A stretch of 64,000 nucleotides of DNA from Clostridia bacterium. GTDB taxonomy: Bacteria; Bacillota; Clostridia; Acetivibrionales; DSM-2933. Each line of letters starts with the position of its first letter. The first letter of the stretch is position 1. Below, piece after piece: positions 12,001 to 18,708 of the stretch. The DNA lies in the NCBI GenBank assembly GCA_026416815.1, contig JAOAEJ010000023.1:1-64000 (forward strand). The letters are read 5' to 3'. Below the pieces are notes generated by a model that worked only from the letters and a program-made list of their open reading frames with translations, made no database searches and was not told the DNA's origin. Position numbers and translations under genes: made by a program.

Positions 12001-13932
12001 AAAATGCTTTCCAAGGACGGAGCAGTGAGGTGTTTCAGTCCGGAAGGCAAAGGATGGATACCAGGCGAAGGAGTTGGAGCCATATTAATTAAACCGTTTA
12101 AAAAGGCGGTACAGGATGGAGATCATATTTACGGTGTGATTAAAGCATCAAGAGTCAAACATGGAGGGAAAGCAAATGGGTATAGTACCCCAAATGCGGC
12201 AGCTCAGAAAGAACTATTTGTAAGACTGTTTGAAGAATCGGGAATACATCCCCGTTCCATCAGTTATGTAGAAGCGGCAGCCAATGGATCGGATATTAGC
12301 GATGCCATTGAATTGAATGCCCTTATCAGTGCATTTGAACAGAAAACGAATGATAAACAGTTCTGCCGGATAGGAACATTGAAGCCCAATTATGGTCATT
12401 CGGAGGCTGCATCGGGGATAGCTCAAATTACAAAAGTCTTGTATCAAATGAAACATAATAGGATAGCACCGGTTCAATTGGATAATGCAGCAGTCGACCC
12501 GAGGCTTTCCAATGGAAACAGCCCATTTGTAGTTTTACAATCAGGAGGAGAATGGATAACAGAAGTCAAACAGGAACAAAATTTTTCCAATACTTCGGAA
12601 TTACGTGCACTGATATCTTCCGCCGGTGCCGGTGGAGTATATGCGGCACTTATTGTGGAATCCTACACACTGCAAACCGCAAACAAGAAATTGGAAAAGC
12701 CTTCAGTTCTTAGTAGAGTAATTCCCCTTTCTGCCAAAACAGAGAAAGAGTTAAAAATATATGCGGAGCGTTTGCTGAAGTATGTAGTAGAAAATATCGA
12801 CAACATTGATATGGAATCTTTAGCATATACACTCAAAGTAGGCAGGGAGCCTATGGAATATCGGGTTTTGCTGACAGCGCATAATGCTGATCAGCTAAAT
12901 GACTTGCTGCAGGCTTATATAAAAGATGAGAGCAATGTTATGATTCACAAGGGAACAGTAAAGCTAAAGAAGGAAGACCAAAAGGGTTTGGAAAAAAACA
13001 ATCTTGAGCAAAAAGTCCTGGAGGCAATAAAGGCTGAGGATACTGAAACTATCGCCAGATTATGGACAATGGGTGTTAAAATTGACTGGAATGCTTTGTA
13101 TTCTGAAAAAGTGGTGCAAAAAATGTCCTTACCTACTTATCCGTTTAATCACAGGCCATTTTGGCTGGAAGGGGTAAGACTGCCGGATATGGAAAGCGGG
13201 GAAATCAAAGGGGTACAAGGCCCGACTGTGAAGGATGACGCTAAAATAGCAGCACAGCCAAAACCAATCACAACAAAATTCATACCTTTAAGTACTAATG
13301 CTTATAAGGAATCGAGATTTACCATACCGGATACCGATAATCAAGTTGTGCAGCCCGAACCCAAAACAGCAAAATTCATACCCCTGGAGAGTGAATCCTT
13401 CAAGGGATCAACCCTGACTGTAACGGACACCAGTAACCAGGCTGTACAGTCAAAGCAAAGGGCAACAAACTTCATACCTTTAAGTATCGAATCCTTAAAG
13501 GTAACAGGCCTGACTGTACCGGATACCGTTAATAAAGCTATACAGCCCAAACAAAGCACAACAAAATTTGTACCTTTAGTGGCTGAATCTTTAAGAGAAC
13601 AGGACAGTGAGAAAGTTAATGGAGAAGAAGGTGAGAATAACACCGGGGAAAATTATTATCCAAAAGAGGCACCTTCCTTTAAAATGACCCGGGAATATAT
13701 TTTAAAGGAACTGCGGGAACTTCTAAACTCCATTCTTTATTTGGATGCGGACCATGATTTCTTTGAGACAAGAACCTTCTCGGAGATGGGTATAGATTCT
13801 ATTAATGTGGTTCGCTTTATTAAGGTACTAAACCAGAAGTTTTCTTTAGAATTGCACCCAACAGTAGTTTTTGATTATCCGGATATTAATGAACTGTCAA
13901 AATTTATTTATGAAAACCTAAATTCAATGTAA
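1..13932 (+). CDS. Trans-AT polyketide synthase, four KS units (5' partial)
   Basis: The reading frame is open from base 1, so the start lies upstream. Domains by window position: KS1 1-1140 (Cys 346, His 751 and 871), post-KS linker to 1665, DH1 1705-2570 (HxxxGxxxxP, His 1792; DxxxQ, Asp 2311), KR1 2600-3880 (Tyr 3592), ACP1 (Ser 4066); KS2 4365-5680 (Cys 4873), DH2 6220-7100 (His 6319), no KR, ACP2 (Ser 7405); KS3 7695-9015 (Cys 8224), KR3 9600-10860 (Tyr 10585), ACP3 (Ser 11053); KS4 11350-12660, repeat linker, ACP4 (Ser 13798). Every KS is followed by a linker ending in a PTYPFxRxRxW-like motif with no acyltransferase, the hallmark of trans-AT PKS. KS4 keeps Cys 11872 but has EAAANGS in place of EAHGTGT, so it is predicted to transfer without elongating. 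The next gene follows 70 bp later on the same strand. The product cannot be named. Confidence 0.95.
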   Translation, partial: GFIEGVDEFDPLFFNISPREAEIMDPQERLFLECVFETLEDAGYTRETLSRYRGSGMEGNVGVYVGVMYEEYQLYGAQEQIMGRPVALGGSPASIANRVSYFCNFHGPSMAVDTMCSSSLTAIHLACQSLQQGRCKLAIAGGVNVSIHPNKYLMLGQGKFVSSKGRCESFGEGGDGYVPGEGVGAILLKPMSMAISDGDNIYGIIKGTAINHGGKTNGYSVPNLNAQAGVIGEALKEAGIDPRTISYIEAHGTGTSLGDPIEIAGLTKAFQEYTKDKQFCAIGSAKSNIGHCESAAGIAGVTKVLLQLKHRQLVPSLHSEILNPNIDFSNTPFAVQRELVEWKRPVVEIDGKVREYPRRAGISSFGAGGSNAHILIEEYTSKDLEKTPIATHTQNTAIVVLSAKNEERLEEQVQRLVTAIRGGQFTDADLPHMAYTLQVGREAMEERLAVTADSIKELEEKLENYICGGKSMEGLYRGQVKRNKDTLSVFNADEDLQKAVNAWIAKGKYAKLIELWVNGVIFDWNRLYGETKPLRISLPTYSFARERYWMPENKVQSAVGTATVINEIHPLLHQNTSNFSEQRFTSIFTGQEFFLSDHIVKGHLILPGVAYLEMIRAAVDKSIDGFEANQTGMLLKNVVWVRPITVGDQPIKVHVGLLPGDGREITCEIYIETDNAGTEPVVHSRGSAVLIPEAEAPVLDLSDLQTRCSRGTLSSGQCYEFFKSAGLEYGLGYRGIEKVHIGTDQVLAKLSLPSSVSNTQSRFVLHPSLMDAAIQASIGLMMTHVDNGSKAAVKPALPFALEELEILGGCTSSMWSLVRPCPGNKAGDQIQKLDIDLLDEEGKVRVRLKGLSLRILEDKADSVGTTESTGTLMLHPCWKEEVIISKATAPEYVQHIVMLCENVGISVDSMEPLMNHVHFITLESEQRDIEKQFSDYAVQAFEELQGILKDRPSGNVLIQMVVSAREERQLFSGLSALLKTAQLENPKLMGQLIEIETDADWQRIRQILKENSQSPTSSHVRYRDGKRYVAGWSEVEASQEAEHIPWKDRGIYLITGGAGGLGLIFAKEIADKVKNATLVLTGRSLLNEDKEAVLKELEALCAKVEYKQVDVTHSTAVDLLVQSILEEYGGLDGIIHSAGITRDNFIIKKTREELLEVLAPKVTGLVNMDKASKDLPLDFFILFSSMSGSLGNVGQADYAAANAFMDVYAKYRSTMVALKKRQGQTLSINWPLWKEGGMHISEENEKIMRQKTGMTAMQTVTGIRALYRGLASEKEQVMVMEGNVVQMGKNLTSEAAYDVLHSEKASKDSNMVAGSGTESLMDKVQADLMQMVSKALKVKLNDIEPDTELNEYGFDSITFTEFANKLNDQYKLDLTPTIFFEYTTLHSLVKHLVEEYRSAFALKFDEPQRTEVRVSAVEGNGQEPAEVSLPSIKSSSRFRQSMVLNRSETRTTGPEPIAIIGMSGRFPMAEDINQFWQQLLGEKDCITEIPKNRWDWRAYYGDPSKEANKTNIKWGGFIDGVDEFDPMFFGISPREAELMDPQQRLLMVYAWKAIEDAGYSPQSLSGTKTGIFVGTAGSGYSGLVSRANIAIEGYSSTGMVPSVGPNRMSYFLNIHGPSEPIETACSSSLVAIHRAVGAIEDGSCDMAIIGGVNTIVTPDAHISFSKASMLCEDGRCKTFSNQANGYVRGEGVGMLFLKKLKDAEKAGDHIYGVIRSTSENHGGRANSLTAPNPKAQAELLKTAYTKAGIDPRTVSYIEAHGTGTELGDPIEINALKTAFKELYQTTGNPQITSVHCGLGSVKSNIGHLELAAGIAGVIKVLLQLKHKTLVKSLHCDTVNPYIQLKDSPFYIVQKTKEWSSLKDDQGKNIPRRAGVSSFGFGGVNAHVVIEEYVAGEQITVPVAVNTQDPAIIVLSARDEAQLKGQVEQLLSAIKEQQFSDLSLTQIAYTLQVGRDAMEERLAVVVESIEQLQEKLKAFLDGQSGIENLYRGQVKRDKGTLAIFTADEELREVINKWIQGRKFAKLIELWVKGLFFDWNKLYGSIKPRRISLPTYPFGRDRYWIPEKSVKPADIPHSIHPLLNQNTSDLLEQRFTSTFTGTEFFLENHVVKGQRVLPGVAYLEMAREAVERAAGAQKGSGRVRLKNVVWTQPAVVEKNPVQMHIGLFPEDNGEIAYEIYSQSENTGVETVVHGRGSAVMSPASEAPYLDLSALQELCSRSTLSANQCYEAFQTMGLEYGPGFRGIEKVNVGSGQVLAKLTLPDYIWGTEKRYTLHPGIMDAALQASIGLVIAAGDTLEKAYLNPTVPFALQELEFFDGCNPAMWALVRFSGGSKAGDKIQKLDIDLCDEQGKVCVRLKGLSSRVLEGEADSKGIGIREKLKEDSVASTGKHDGYRDGERYAADCSQAEASQEAVGIPATGAEGQAPMAIARDLIREKAENYFKKLLSSAIKLPVNRIEADAPMEKYGIDSFMVIQLTSQLEKIFGSLPKTLFFEYQNIRDLTGYFIERYTDRLKGLLGIGEKAADAGNTGHTAAVTGTEPVKALLGNRRQRRFAFRSTESREEKEAVDIAIIGISGRYPKAGNIQEYWRNLKEGKDCITEIPKSRWDYRLYFDEDRTKPGKTYSKWGGFIDGVDQFDPLFFNISPREAEILDPQERLFLQCVYETLEDAGYTRETLGRYRSSGIEGNVGVYVGVMYEEYQLYGAQEQIMGRPVALAGNPSSIANRVSYFCNFHGPSMAVDTMCSSSLTAIYLACQSLQQGGCELAVAGGVNVSIHPNKYLMLGQGKFISSKGHCESFGEGGDGYVPGEGVGAVLLKPLAKAIADGDNIYGVIKGTAINHGGKTNGYSVPNPNAQANVIVQAFKKAGIDPRTVSYIEAHGTGTSLGDPIEIAGLTKAFGEYTKDKQFCAIGSAKSNIGHCESAAGIAGVTKVLLQLKHRQLVPSLHSEILNPHIDFINTPFVVQQELAEWKRPVVEINGETREYPRRAGISSFGAGGSNAHILIEEYIPEKTWSSQTTVNAQSPAIMVLSAKDEERLKDQVQRLLDGITEGQFTDADLANMAYTLQVGREAMGERLAVLADSIDGLEKKLKSFVEGQDPIEDLFRGQAKRKKESLGALADDESMEKIVEDWISKSKYSKLIELWVNGLNFDWDSLYRGTKAKRISMPTYPFARERCWLPNMGVQNSSVKISQASSVETPDSIGTLMLCPYWKEEVISMEAEAPDYAQHLVMLCPNIGTIPESMEKQMNRIRLKVLRSEEKGVEKQFRDYTVQAFEEIRGVLMDKSRGKVLIQVVVCGQGEQRLFTGLSGILKTAQLENPKLIGQLIEIEPGDEPERIWEILKENSRSPMGNHVRYREGKRYVVGWSQIEASQEASDIPWKDRGIYLITGGAGGLGLIFAKEIADKARDTAVILTGRSSLNKDKKARLKELEALGARVDYRQVDVTRREEVNHLIQSIREEFGSLDGIIHCAGVTRDNFILKKTKDELLEVLTPKVEGLVNLDEASRELPLDFFILFSSMAGVLGNIGQSDYATANAFMDAYSQYRSSLVATKQRYGQTLSINWPLWKEGGMHVDEQTEEKMLQAIGMIAMDNASGIRAMYQGFAVGGEQIAVIKGDLPRLREYFTEAKSKVPVSQVEKTNLSTLQSEPGLLKEKVLHQLKVQFGEITKVDVDKIDGDEYLESYGIDSVMIAQLNQKLEDVFGELPKTIFFEYKSLSALTEYLIELYPKECIKWTGFGNPQLPAKSEVYAAAERRQDEYPVTASLKAEKKPENSYTVISGNNENQEPMAIIGVSGHYPLAKNPQEFWGNLIESKKCIREIPGERWDWKENYETDPELAVENGKSYCNRGAFLDDFSKFDPLFFNISPADAFSIDPHERLFLETCWEAVEDAGYCPQFIQEKYQGEVGVFVGVTKSGFNLYKINSSDKGIPYYPRTSFSSIANRVSYCLNLTGPSLAIDTMCSSAVVAIHEACEHIRRGECELALAGGVNLYLHPTNYKELCQAKMLSKDGAVRCFSPEGKGWIPGEGVGAILIKPFKKAVQDGDHIYGVIKASRVKHGGKANGYSTPNAAAQKELFVRLFEESGIHPRSISYVEAAANGSDISDAIELNALISAFEQKTNDKQFCRIGTLKPNYGHSEAASGIAQITKVLYQMKHNRIAPVQLDNAAVDPRLSNGNSPFVVLQSGGEWITEVKQEQNFSNTSELRALISSAGAGGVYAALIVESYTLQTANKKLEKPSVLSRVIPLSAKTEKELKIYAERLLKYVVENIDNIDMESLAYTLKVGREPMEYRVLLTAHNADQLNDLLQAYIKDESNVMIHKGTVKLKKEDQKGLEKNNLEQKVLEAIKAEDTETIARLWTMGVKIDWNALYSEKVVQKMSLPTYPFNHRPFWLEGVRLPDMESGEIKGVQGPTVKDDAKIAAQPKPITTKFIPLSTNAYKESRFTIPDTDNQVVQPEPKTAKFIPLESESFKGSTLTVTDTSNQAVQSKQRATNFIPLSIESLKVTGLTVPDTVNKAIQPKQSTTKFVPLVAESLREQDSEKVNGEEGENNTGENYYPKEAPSFKMTREYILKELRELLNSILYLDADHDFFETRTFSEMGIDSINVVRFIKVLNQKFSLELHPTVVFDYPDINELSKFIYENLNSM
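7160..7250 (+). other. Ketoreductase deletion scar in PKS module 2
   Basis: Between DH2 and ACP2 the protein contains GYRDGERYAADCSQAEASQ. This matches the segment immediately before the KR core in module 1 (RYRDGKRYVAGWSEVEASQ, about 3060-3120) and module 3 (RYREGKRYVVGWSQIEASQ, about 10055-10110). In module 2 the sequence passes straight from this segment to the ACP. The GGAGGLG cofactor loop and the Ser/Tyr/Asn catalytic region are absent. The reading frame is intact. Confidence 0.8.
13255..13605 (+). repeat. 96-bp in-frame tandem repeats in PKS linker
   Basis: There are three full copies and one partial copy of a 32-residue unit, starting at 13255, 13351, 13447 and 13543, exactly 96 bp apart. 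Each unit has the shape Q-P-x-x-x-T-x-F-I-P-L, then ES and a PDTxN-type ending. The array lies between the post-KS linker of KS4 and ACP4. It probably forms a flexible or extended spacer. Copies differ at many positions, so they are not freshly duplicated. Confidence 0.9.
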
Positions 13933-14002
13933 AAATATAGTGATTAATGTGCGCAATAAGCAGCTTTAAGGAAAACTAATTAATTCAAGGGGTGATAGAA
14001 AA

Positions 14003-17000
14003 ATGGCAGAGGTTTCCAAAAACGACAATGCAACCAAAGATACAAGAAAGCTCTATGAGCAATTAATTGATTTTGCAGCAAAAGGCTGGTTTCCAAAAAT
14101 TCCGTATACATCTCATGCTATTGATATTTCAAATGGGTTCAGGGAAGAAAATATTGAAAAGCGGGAGTATGCCATCCGTTTTGCACAGCCGGAAGATATG
14201 CCGTATTTAATGGAACTGGAAGAACTATGCTGGCCTGAAAAATTACGCTGCTCCGCACGGGAAATTGAAGAGAGAATTAAGAATAATGCTGCGTATCAGT
14301 TTGTTCTTGTAAAAGGAAATAAAGTAGTAGGTGTGAACTACACTCAAAGAATAACAAATCAAGAAGCAATTTATAATGTCGACTGTACACAGATACCGAC
14401 CATTCGGTCAGATATAGGAAACTGCATACAATTGATTGCTTTAAATGTTTTACCCGAGTATCAGGATCAAGGCATGGGGCATGAATTACTTGAATTTGTG
14501 CTTCAGTACTTTTCCTTATTAGAAATTGAACATGTTATTGCGGTAACCCGATGCCGTGATTTTTATAAATCCGGTGATAACTCAATTATTGAGTATCTTC
14601 AAAGGAAAACTACCGAAGGATTGGTACAGGATCCTATTTTGAGGTTTCATCAAATTCATGGGGCTGACATTCTTGGTATAATAGAAAACTACCGACCCTT
14701 TGACCATGATAACGAAGGTTTGGGAATCCTCATCCGGTATGATATGAAAACACGGCCTTGGGGCGGGTTGAGTTCTGCAATTCCATTCAGCCGACCTGAT
14801 TCAAAAGAGGGAAAATCAATAAGAAGCAGCATTCTTCAATTTATAAAGCAGCGGGTTCAAGCTGCCCATATTGATTTTAATAAATCTATGAACGCCCTGG
14901 GTATAGACTCCTTGGATCTGATGGATCTTATTACAAGGTTGAGGAAGGAGTTCTGTATTGATATCAATTTAAGCAAGCTCAGCAATAGCAACCTTGAGCA
15001 GTTTTGTGTTTTTTGCGAGCAGCAGGTTTTCAAACAAAATGAGGCAAAAACAAGTTCAGATGGTGCAAACAGGGAGCAAGATGATTTTAAAATTAAGCTA
15101 TCCGGAATTCTTGAAAATTATCCCGAAGCCGTTCCGCTACAAACCGGCGGAAACGGTTGTTTGACTTTTTGGATTCACCCCATGTCTGGGGATGTCGGGA
15201 TTTATGCCAAGTTAGCCGAAGGAGTAAATGATAAATTCCGTATAATCGGCATCAAATCAAAAGGATTTCTTACAGAAGCCAGACCCCATGAGTCTCTTGA
15301 GGAAAAGGCGGAATACTATAATAGAATTGTTACTGCCATTGATCCTGTTGGACCTTATCATTTTGCGGGATTTTCTTTTGGAGGGGTTATTGCTTACGAA
15401 ATGGCACGGCAGCTTCAGAACAGGGGTAAGCAGGTAGCAAGCCTTATGATGGTAGAGTCAATGCTGATAGAGGATGGAGAACAGCACTATTTTCAAACCA
15501 GCTACCGTGAAAATCTGGTGATGAATGCAAACTTTTTGTTGTTAACCCTGCTAGGAATAGACAGCTCATTTCAAGAAATGGTTAATAGAGGAGCTGTTGA
15601 CTGGGCGGATTATCATGTTAGAAAAGAAATGATAGAATCTATCGAAGATAGTGAACTGGCTGATTTTCTGGCAAAGTTTTGCGTGGAAAAGGGTGTTTAT
15701 CAACCCATAGAGCTTGTTAAAAGCAAAATCCTTTCCATGGCTCAGGTGCATTTATCTAATTTAAAATCTTTCAGGGAGTATAGACCCCAAAAATTGCCTT
15801 TACCTCTGGAAGTGAAATGTTATATGGTTCAGACAGAGAGTGCTAAGGCAACTTCAAGTAAACTGTGGAATCCTGATTACCTGGAGAAAGTACAAGATTC
15901 TTATGGCTCTCTTCATCCTTTCCTTAAAAGATGGAAAAGGCTTGTGCCCCATATGAACACAATAATCCTTGAAGGGGAAAACCACTTTGATTTGCTGCGT
16001 GAAGAAGGGCTCCTGCAACTAATTGAGCATTGTGCAAGTATATACCGCCAAGATAAAAAGGCTACTATAGAAGTCAGTGAGAATAAAAAGGAGAATAATA
16101 ACAAGGCCTATAGCAATACGGATATTGCTATAATCGGAATGTCCGGCATATTTCCCGATGCCGGAACCGTTGAAGAATTCTGGAACAATCTGTGCGAGGG
16201 AAGAGAAAGTGTGAGCGAAGTTCCAGCCGAAAGAAAATGGAACATTGAGAGGTATTATGATTCCCGTCAGCAGCCTAAGAAAACCTATGTTACTAAGGGA
16301 GCGTTTTTAAGAGATATTGATAAGTTTGACCCTGAGTTTTTTATGATTTCGCCTAAAGAAGCAGAACTCATGGATCCTACAGAACGTATTTTCCTGCAGC
16401 AGGCATGGAAGGCGATTGAGGATGCAGGCTATGCAGGAAACGACCTGTCCGGCAAGAATTGGGGAGTTTATGCAGGAGTGGCAGCAGGAGATTATGATAC
16501 ATTGATTAACCAAAACTATGCCGACGATACTTATATTCAGGCAAGCAGCTCTTTCTTGCCCTCTAGAATTTCTTACTTTCTAAACTTAACTGGGCCAGCT
16601 GTTAGCATAGATACAGCATGTTCATCATCATTGTCGGCCATTGCCTATGCATGTGACAGCTTGATTCTTGGCAATTGTGAGACTGCAATTGCTGGAGGGG
16701 CCGCAATTTATTCCACACCAAAAATTTTGGTTACCTCCAGTCAAAGCATGATACTCTCTCCGGACGGTAAATGCTTCGCCTTTGATCAGCGTGCAAATGG
16801 TACGGCACTGGGGGAAGGCGTGGGAGTTTTAATCCTGAAACCTATGGCAAGAGCTATTGCCGATAATGATCATATTTATGGAGTGATTAAGGGCTGGGGA
16901 ACTAATTATGACGGAAAAACAAACGGCATTACTGCTCCCAGTGCTTCTTCACAAACAAAACTCTATAGAAACGTATATTCAAGGTATTCAATTGACCCGT

Positions 17001-18679
17001 CAAAAATCACCCTTGTAGAAGCCCATGGAACCGGAACAAAGTTGGGGGATTCTATAGAGTTTCAGGCTTTATGCGAGGCGTTTGGAGGATATACGGATAA
17101 AAAAGGCTACTGCGCATTAGGCTCGGTAAAAGCCAATGTGGGCCATGCCTTCGCAGCGGCTGGCGTAACGGGCTTGATTAAGGTTTTATTGTCAATCAAA
17201 AACAAGCAAATCCCACCATCTATAAACTACGAGAATGGTAATGAGTATAATCAATTCCAGCAGAGCCCGTTTTTTATCAATACAAAAATTCGGGATTGGG
17301 ATGTAGAACCCGGGGGTGTACGTTGTGCAGCGGTAAATTCCTTTGGAGTATCGGGAATAAATGCCCATGTAGTTGTTGAAGAGTATCCCGATGAAAAAAT
17401 AACTAAAAACAAAAGAGTAATGTCTCAAAAAAACAAGCAATTTATTTTTGCACTATCTGCTAAAACAGAAGAACAGTTGATGAATTATGCAAGAGAATAT
17501 GTATTGTTTTTAAGTAAAAAACAAACAGTATCTTCATCTGAGGCTGCAAAAAACCTTCCTTCAAAAGAACTGGAACAAGAATTAAAAAAATTTGTGTTGG
17601 AGCAGCTCTCGAATATAATTAATGTCCCGGTAGAAGAAATAAATACCGGGGATAAATTAAGTGAGTATGGTGTGGATCCTATTCATTTAATGAAGCTTAT
17701 TGAGAAGATTCGGGATAAATTCAATCTTGATACCGATATAAATGTGTCGAGTATCAAAGAGTCTATAGATTATTTAGTAGACTATATTCTGTCATTACAA
17801 CCGGAAATATCAAAAGAGGAGAAGTACAATGAAGTAAGCTTAGCAAGGGATTCTCAAGGCAGTACGGATTTGGATTTGGACTCTTTGGCCTACACTCTTC
17901 AAGTAGGACGGGAGGCTATGGAAGAACGAATGGGCATTATATTTGAATCCGCTAAAGAGCTAGAAGAGAAACTTAGCCTTTTTGTTGAGGGTCGGGATAA
18001 TATTGAGGGCCTATACCGGGATAGAGTCAAACGCAATAAAGAAACCCTGGATGTTTTCGCAGCCGATGAAGATATGGAAAAATTGGTTGATGCCTGGATA
18101 TGCAAAGGAAAATATAAAAAGATTTTGAGTCTCTGGGTCAAGGGCCTTAATTTTGGCTGGAATAAAATGTATGGAGACTGCAAACCCTATCGAATCAGCT
18201 TACCGACATACCCATTTGTAAAGCAAAGACACTGGGTTAAGGAAATTCCGAAAGAATACATAGCAAATACCGGACGGGAAGAGAAAGAGGTTCTCCGATA
18301 TGCGGCAAAAGAGGAGAAGGAAGACACAACCATTATTAATACCCAAGAAGACATAAATAATTCGGTTAAAATGGATGATCCTAAAAGCGATTATGTTGCT
18401 CCGCGTAATGGGTTAGAACTTAGAGTATCTGCCTTGTGGGAAGAAGCGCTTGGCTTTGATAAAATCGGAGTCTTTGACCATTTTACAAATTTAGGTGCAG
18501 ATTCTATAAAAACTACACAGATTATTTCAAAATTAAAGTCCTGTTTTCCATTTGAATTGAGTCTTAAGGAACTTTTCACAGCTTCCAATGTGTCTCAAAT
18601 GGCCGAGCTACTTGAAAAGGAACTTATTGATAAAATAGAAGAACTACCTGATGAAACCATTGAACAGTTGAATTATTAA
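14003..18679 (+). CDS. PKS: GNAT-ACP-TE-KS-(pseudo-ACP)-PCP
   Basis: A 1558-residue protein with no AT. Order: adaptor plus GNAT acyltransferase fold (about 1-250, with LNVLPEYQDQGMG as acyl-CoA loop); ACP (Ser 303 in GIDSL); alpha/beta-hydrolase thioesterase (about 355-690; Ser 458 in GFSFGG, His 661); KS (about 706-1130; Cys 873, His 1008); a carrier-like fold at about 1180-1275 with GVDP (Pro 1226) where the phosphopantetheine serine should be, inserted in the post-KS linker; remainder of that linker to about 1425; PCP (Ser 1501 in GADSI); C-terminal acidic tail, possibly a docking element. GNAT-ACP pairs are known starter-loading units in PKSs. A thioesterase placed between such a unit and a KS is unusual. 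The TE has VES (Glu 485) where type I TEs have the triad Asp. RBS GGGGTG precedes the ATG. The next gene begins 30 bp downstream. Confidence 0.93.
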   Translation: MAEVSKNDNATKDTRKLYEQLIDFAAKGWFPKIPYTSHAIDISNGFREENIEKREYAIRFAQPEDMPYLMELEELCWPEKLRCSAREIEERIKNNAAYQFVLVKGNKVVGVNYTQRITNQEAIYNVDCTQIPTIRSDIGNCIQLIALNVLPEYQDQGMGHELLEFVLQYFSLLEIEHVIAVTRCRDFYKSGDNSIIEYLQRKTTEGLVQDPILRFHQIHGADILGIIENYRPFDHDNEGLGILIRYDMKTRPWGGLSSAIPFSRPDSKEGKSIRSSILQFIKQRVQAAHIDFNKSMNALGIDSLDLMDLITRLRKEFCIDINLSKLSNSNLEQFCVFCEQQVFKQNEAKTSSDGANREQDDFKIKLSGILENYPEAVPLQTGGNGCLTFWIHPMSGDVGIYAKLAEGVNDKFRIIGIKSKGFLTEARPHESLEEKAEYYNRIVTAIDPVGPYHFAGFSFGGVIAYEMARQLQNRGKQVASLMMVESMLIEDGEQHYFQTSYRENLVMNANFLLLTLLGIDSSFQEMVNRGAVDWADYHVRKEMIESIEDSELADFLAKFCVEKGVYQPIELVKSKILSMAQVHLSNLKSFREYRPQKLPLPLEVKCYMVQTESAKATSSKLWNPDYLEKVQDSYGSLHPFLKRWKRLVPHMNTIILEGENHFDLLREEGLLQLIEHCASIYRQDKKATIEVSENKKENNNKAYSNTDIAIIGMSGIFPDAGTVEEFWNNLCEGRESVSEVPAERKWNIERYYDSRQQPKKTYVTKGAFLRDIDKFDPEFFMISPKEAELMDPTERIFLQQAWKAIEDAGYAGNDLSGKNWGVYAGVAAGDYDTLINQNYADDTYIQASSSFLPSRISYFLNLTGPAVSIDTACSSSLSAIAYACDSLILGNCETAIAGGAAIYSTPKILVTSSQSMILSPDGKCFAFDQRANGTALGEGVGVLILKPMARAIADNDHIYGVIKGWGTNYDGKTNGITAPSASSQTKLYRNVYSRYSIDPSKITLVEAHGTGTKLGDSIEFQALCEAFGGYTDKKGYCALGSVKANVGHAFAAAGVTGLIKVLLSIKNKQIPPSINYENGNEYNQFQQSPFFINTKIRDWDVEPGGVRCAAVNSFGVSGINAHVVVEEYPDEKITKNKRVMSQKNKQFIFALSAKTEEQLMNYAREYVLFLSKKQTVSSSEAAKNLPSKELEQELKKFVLEQLSNIINVPVEEINTGDKLSEYGVDPIHLMKLIEKIRDKFNLDTDINVSSIKESIDYLVDYILSLQPEISKEEKYNEVSLARDSQGSTDLDLDSLAYTLQVGREAMEERMGIIFESAKELEEKLSLFVEGRDNIEGLYRDRVKRNKETLDVFAADEDMEKLVDAWICKGKYKKILSLWVKGLNFGWNKMYGDCKPYRISLPTYPFVKQRHWVKEIPKEYIANTGREEKEVLRYAAKEEKEDTTIINTQEDINNSVKMDDPKSDYVAPRNGLELRVSALWEEALGFDKIGVFDHFTNLGADSIKTTQIISKLKSCFPFELSLKELFTASNVSQMAELLEKELIDKIEELPDETIEQLNY

Positions 18680-18708
18680 CAAGTAAAACATTAAAGGGGA
18701 GGCTATAA

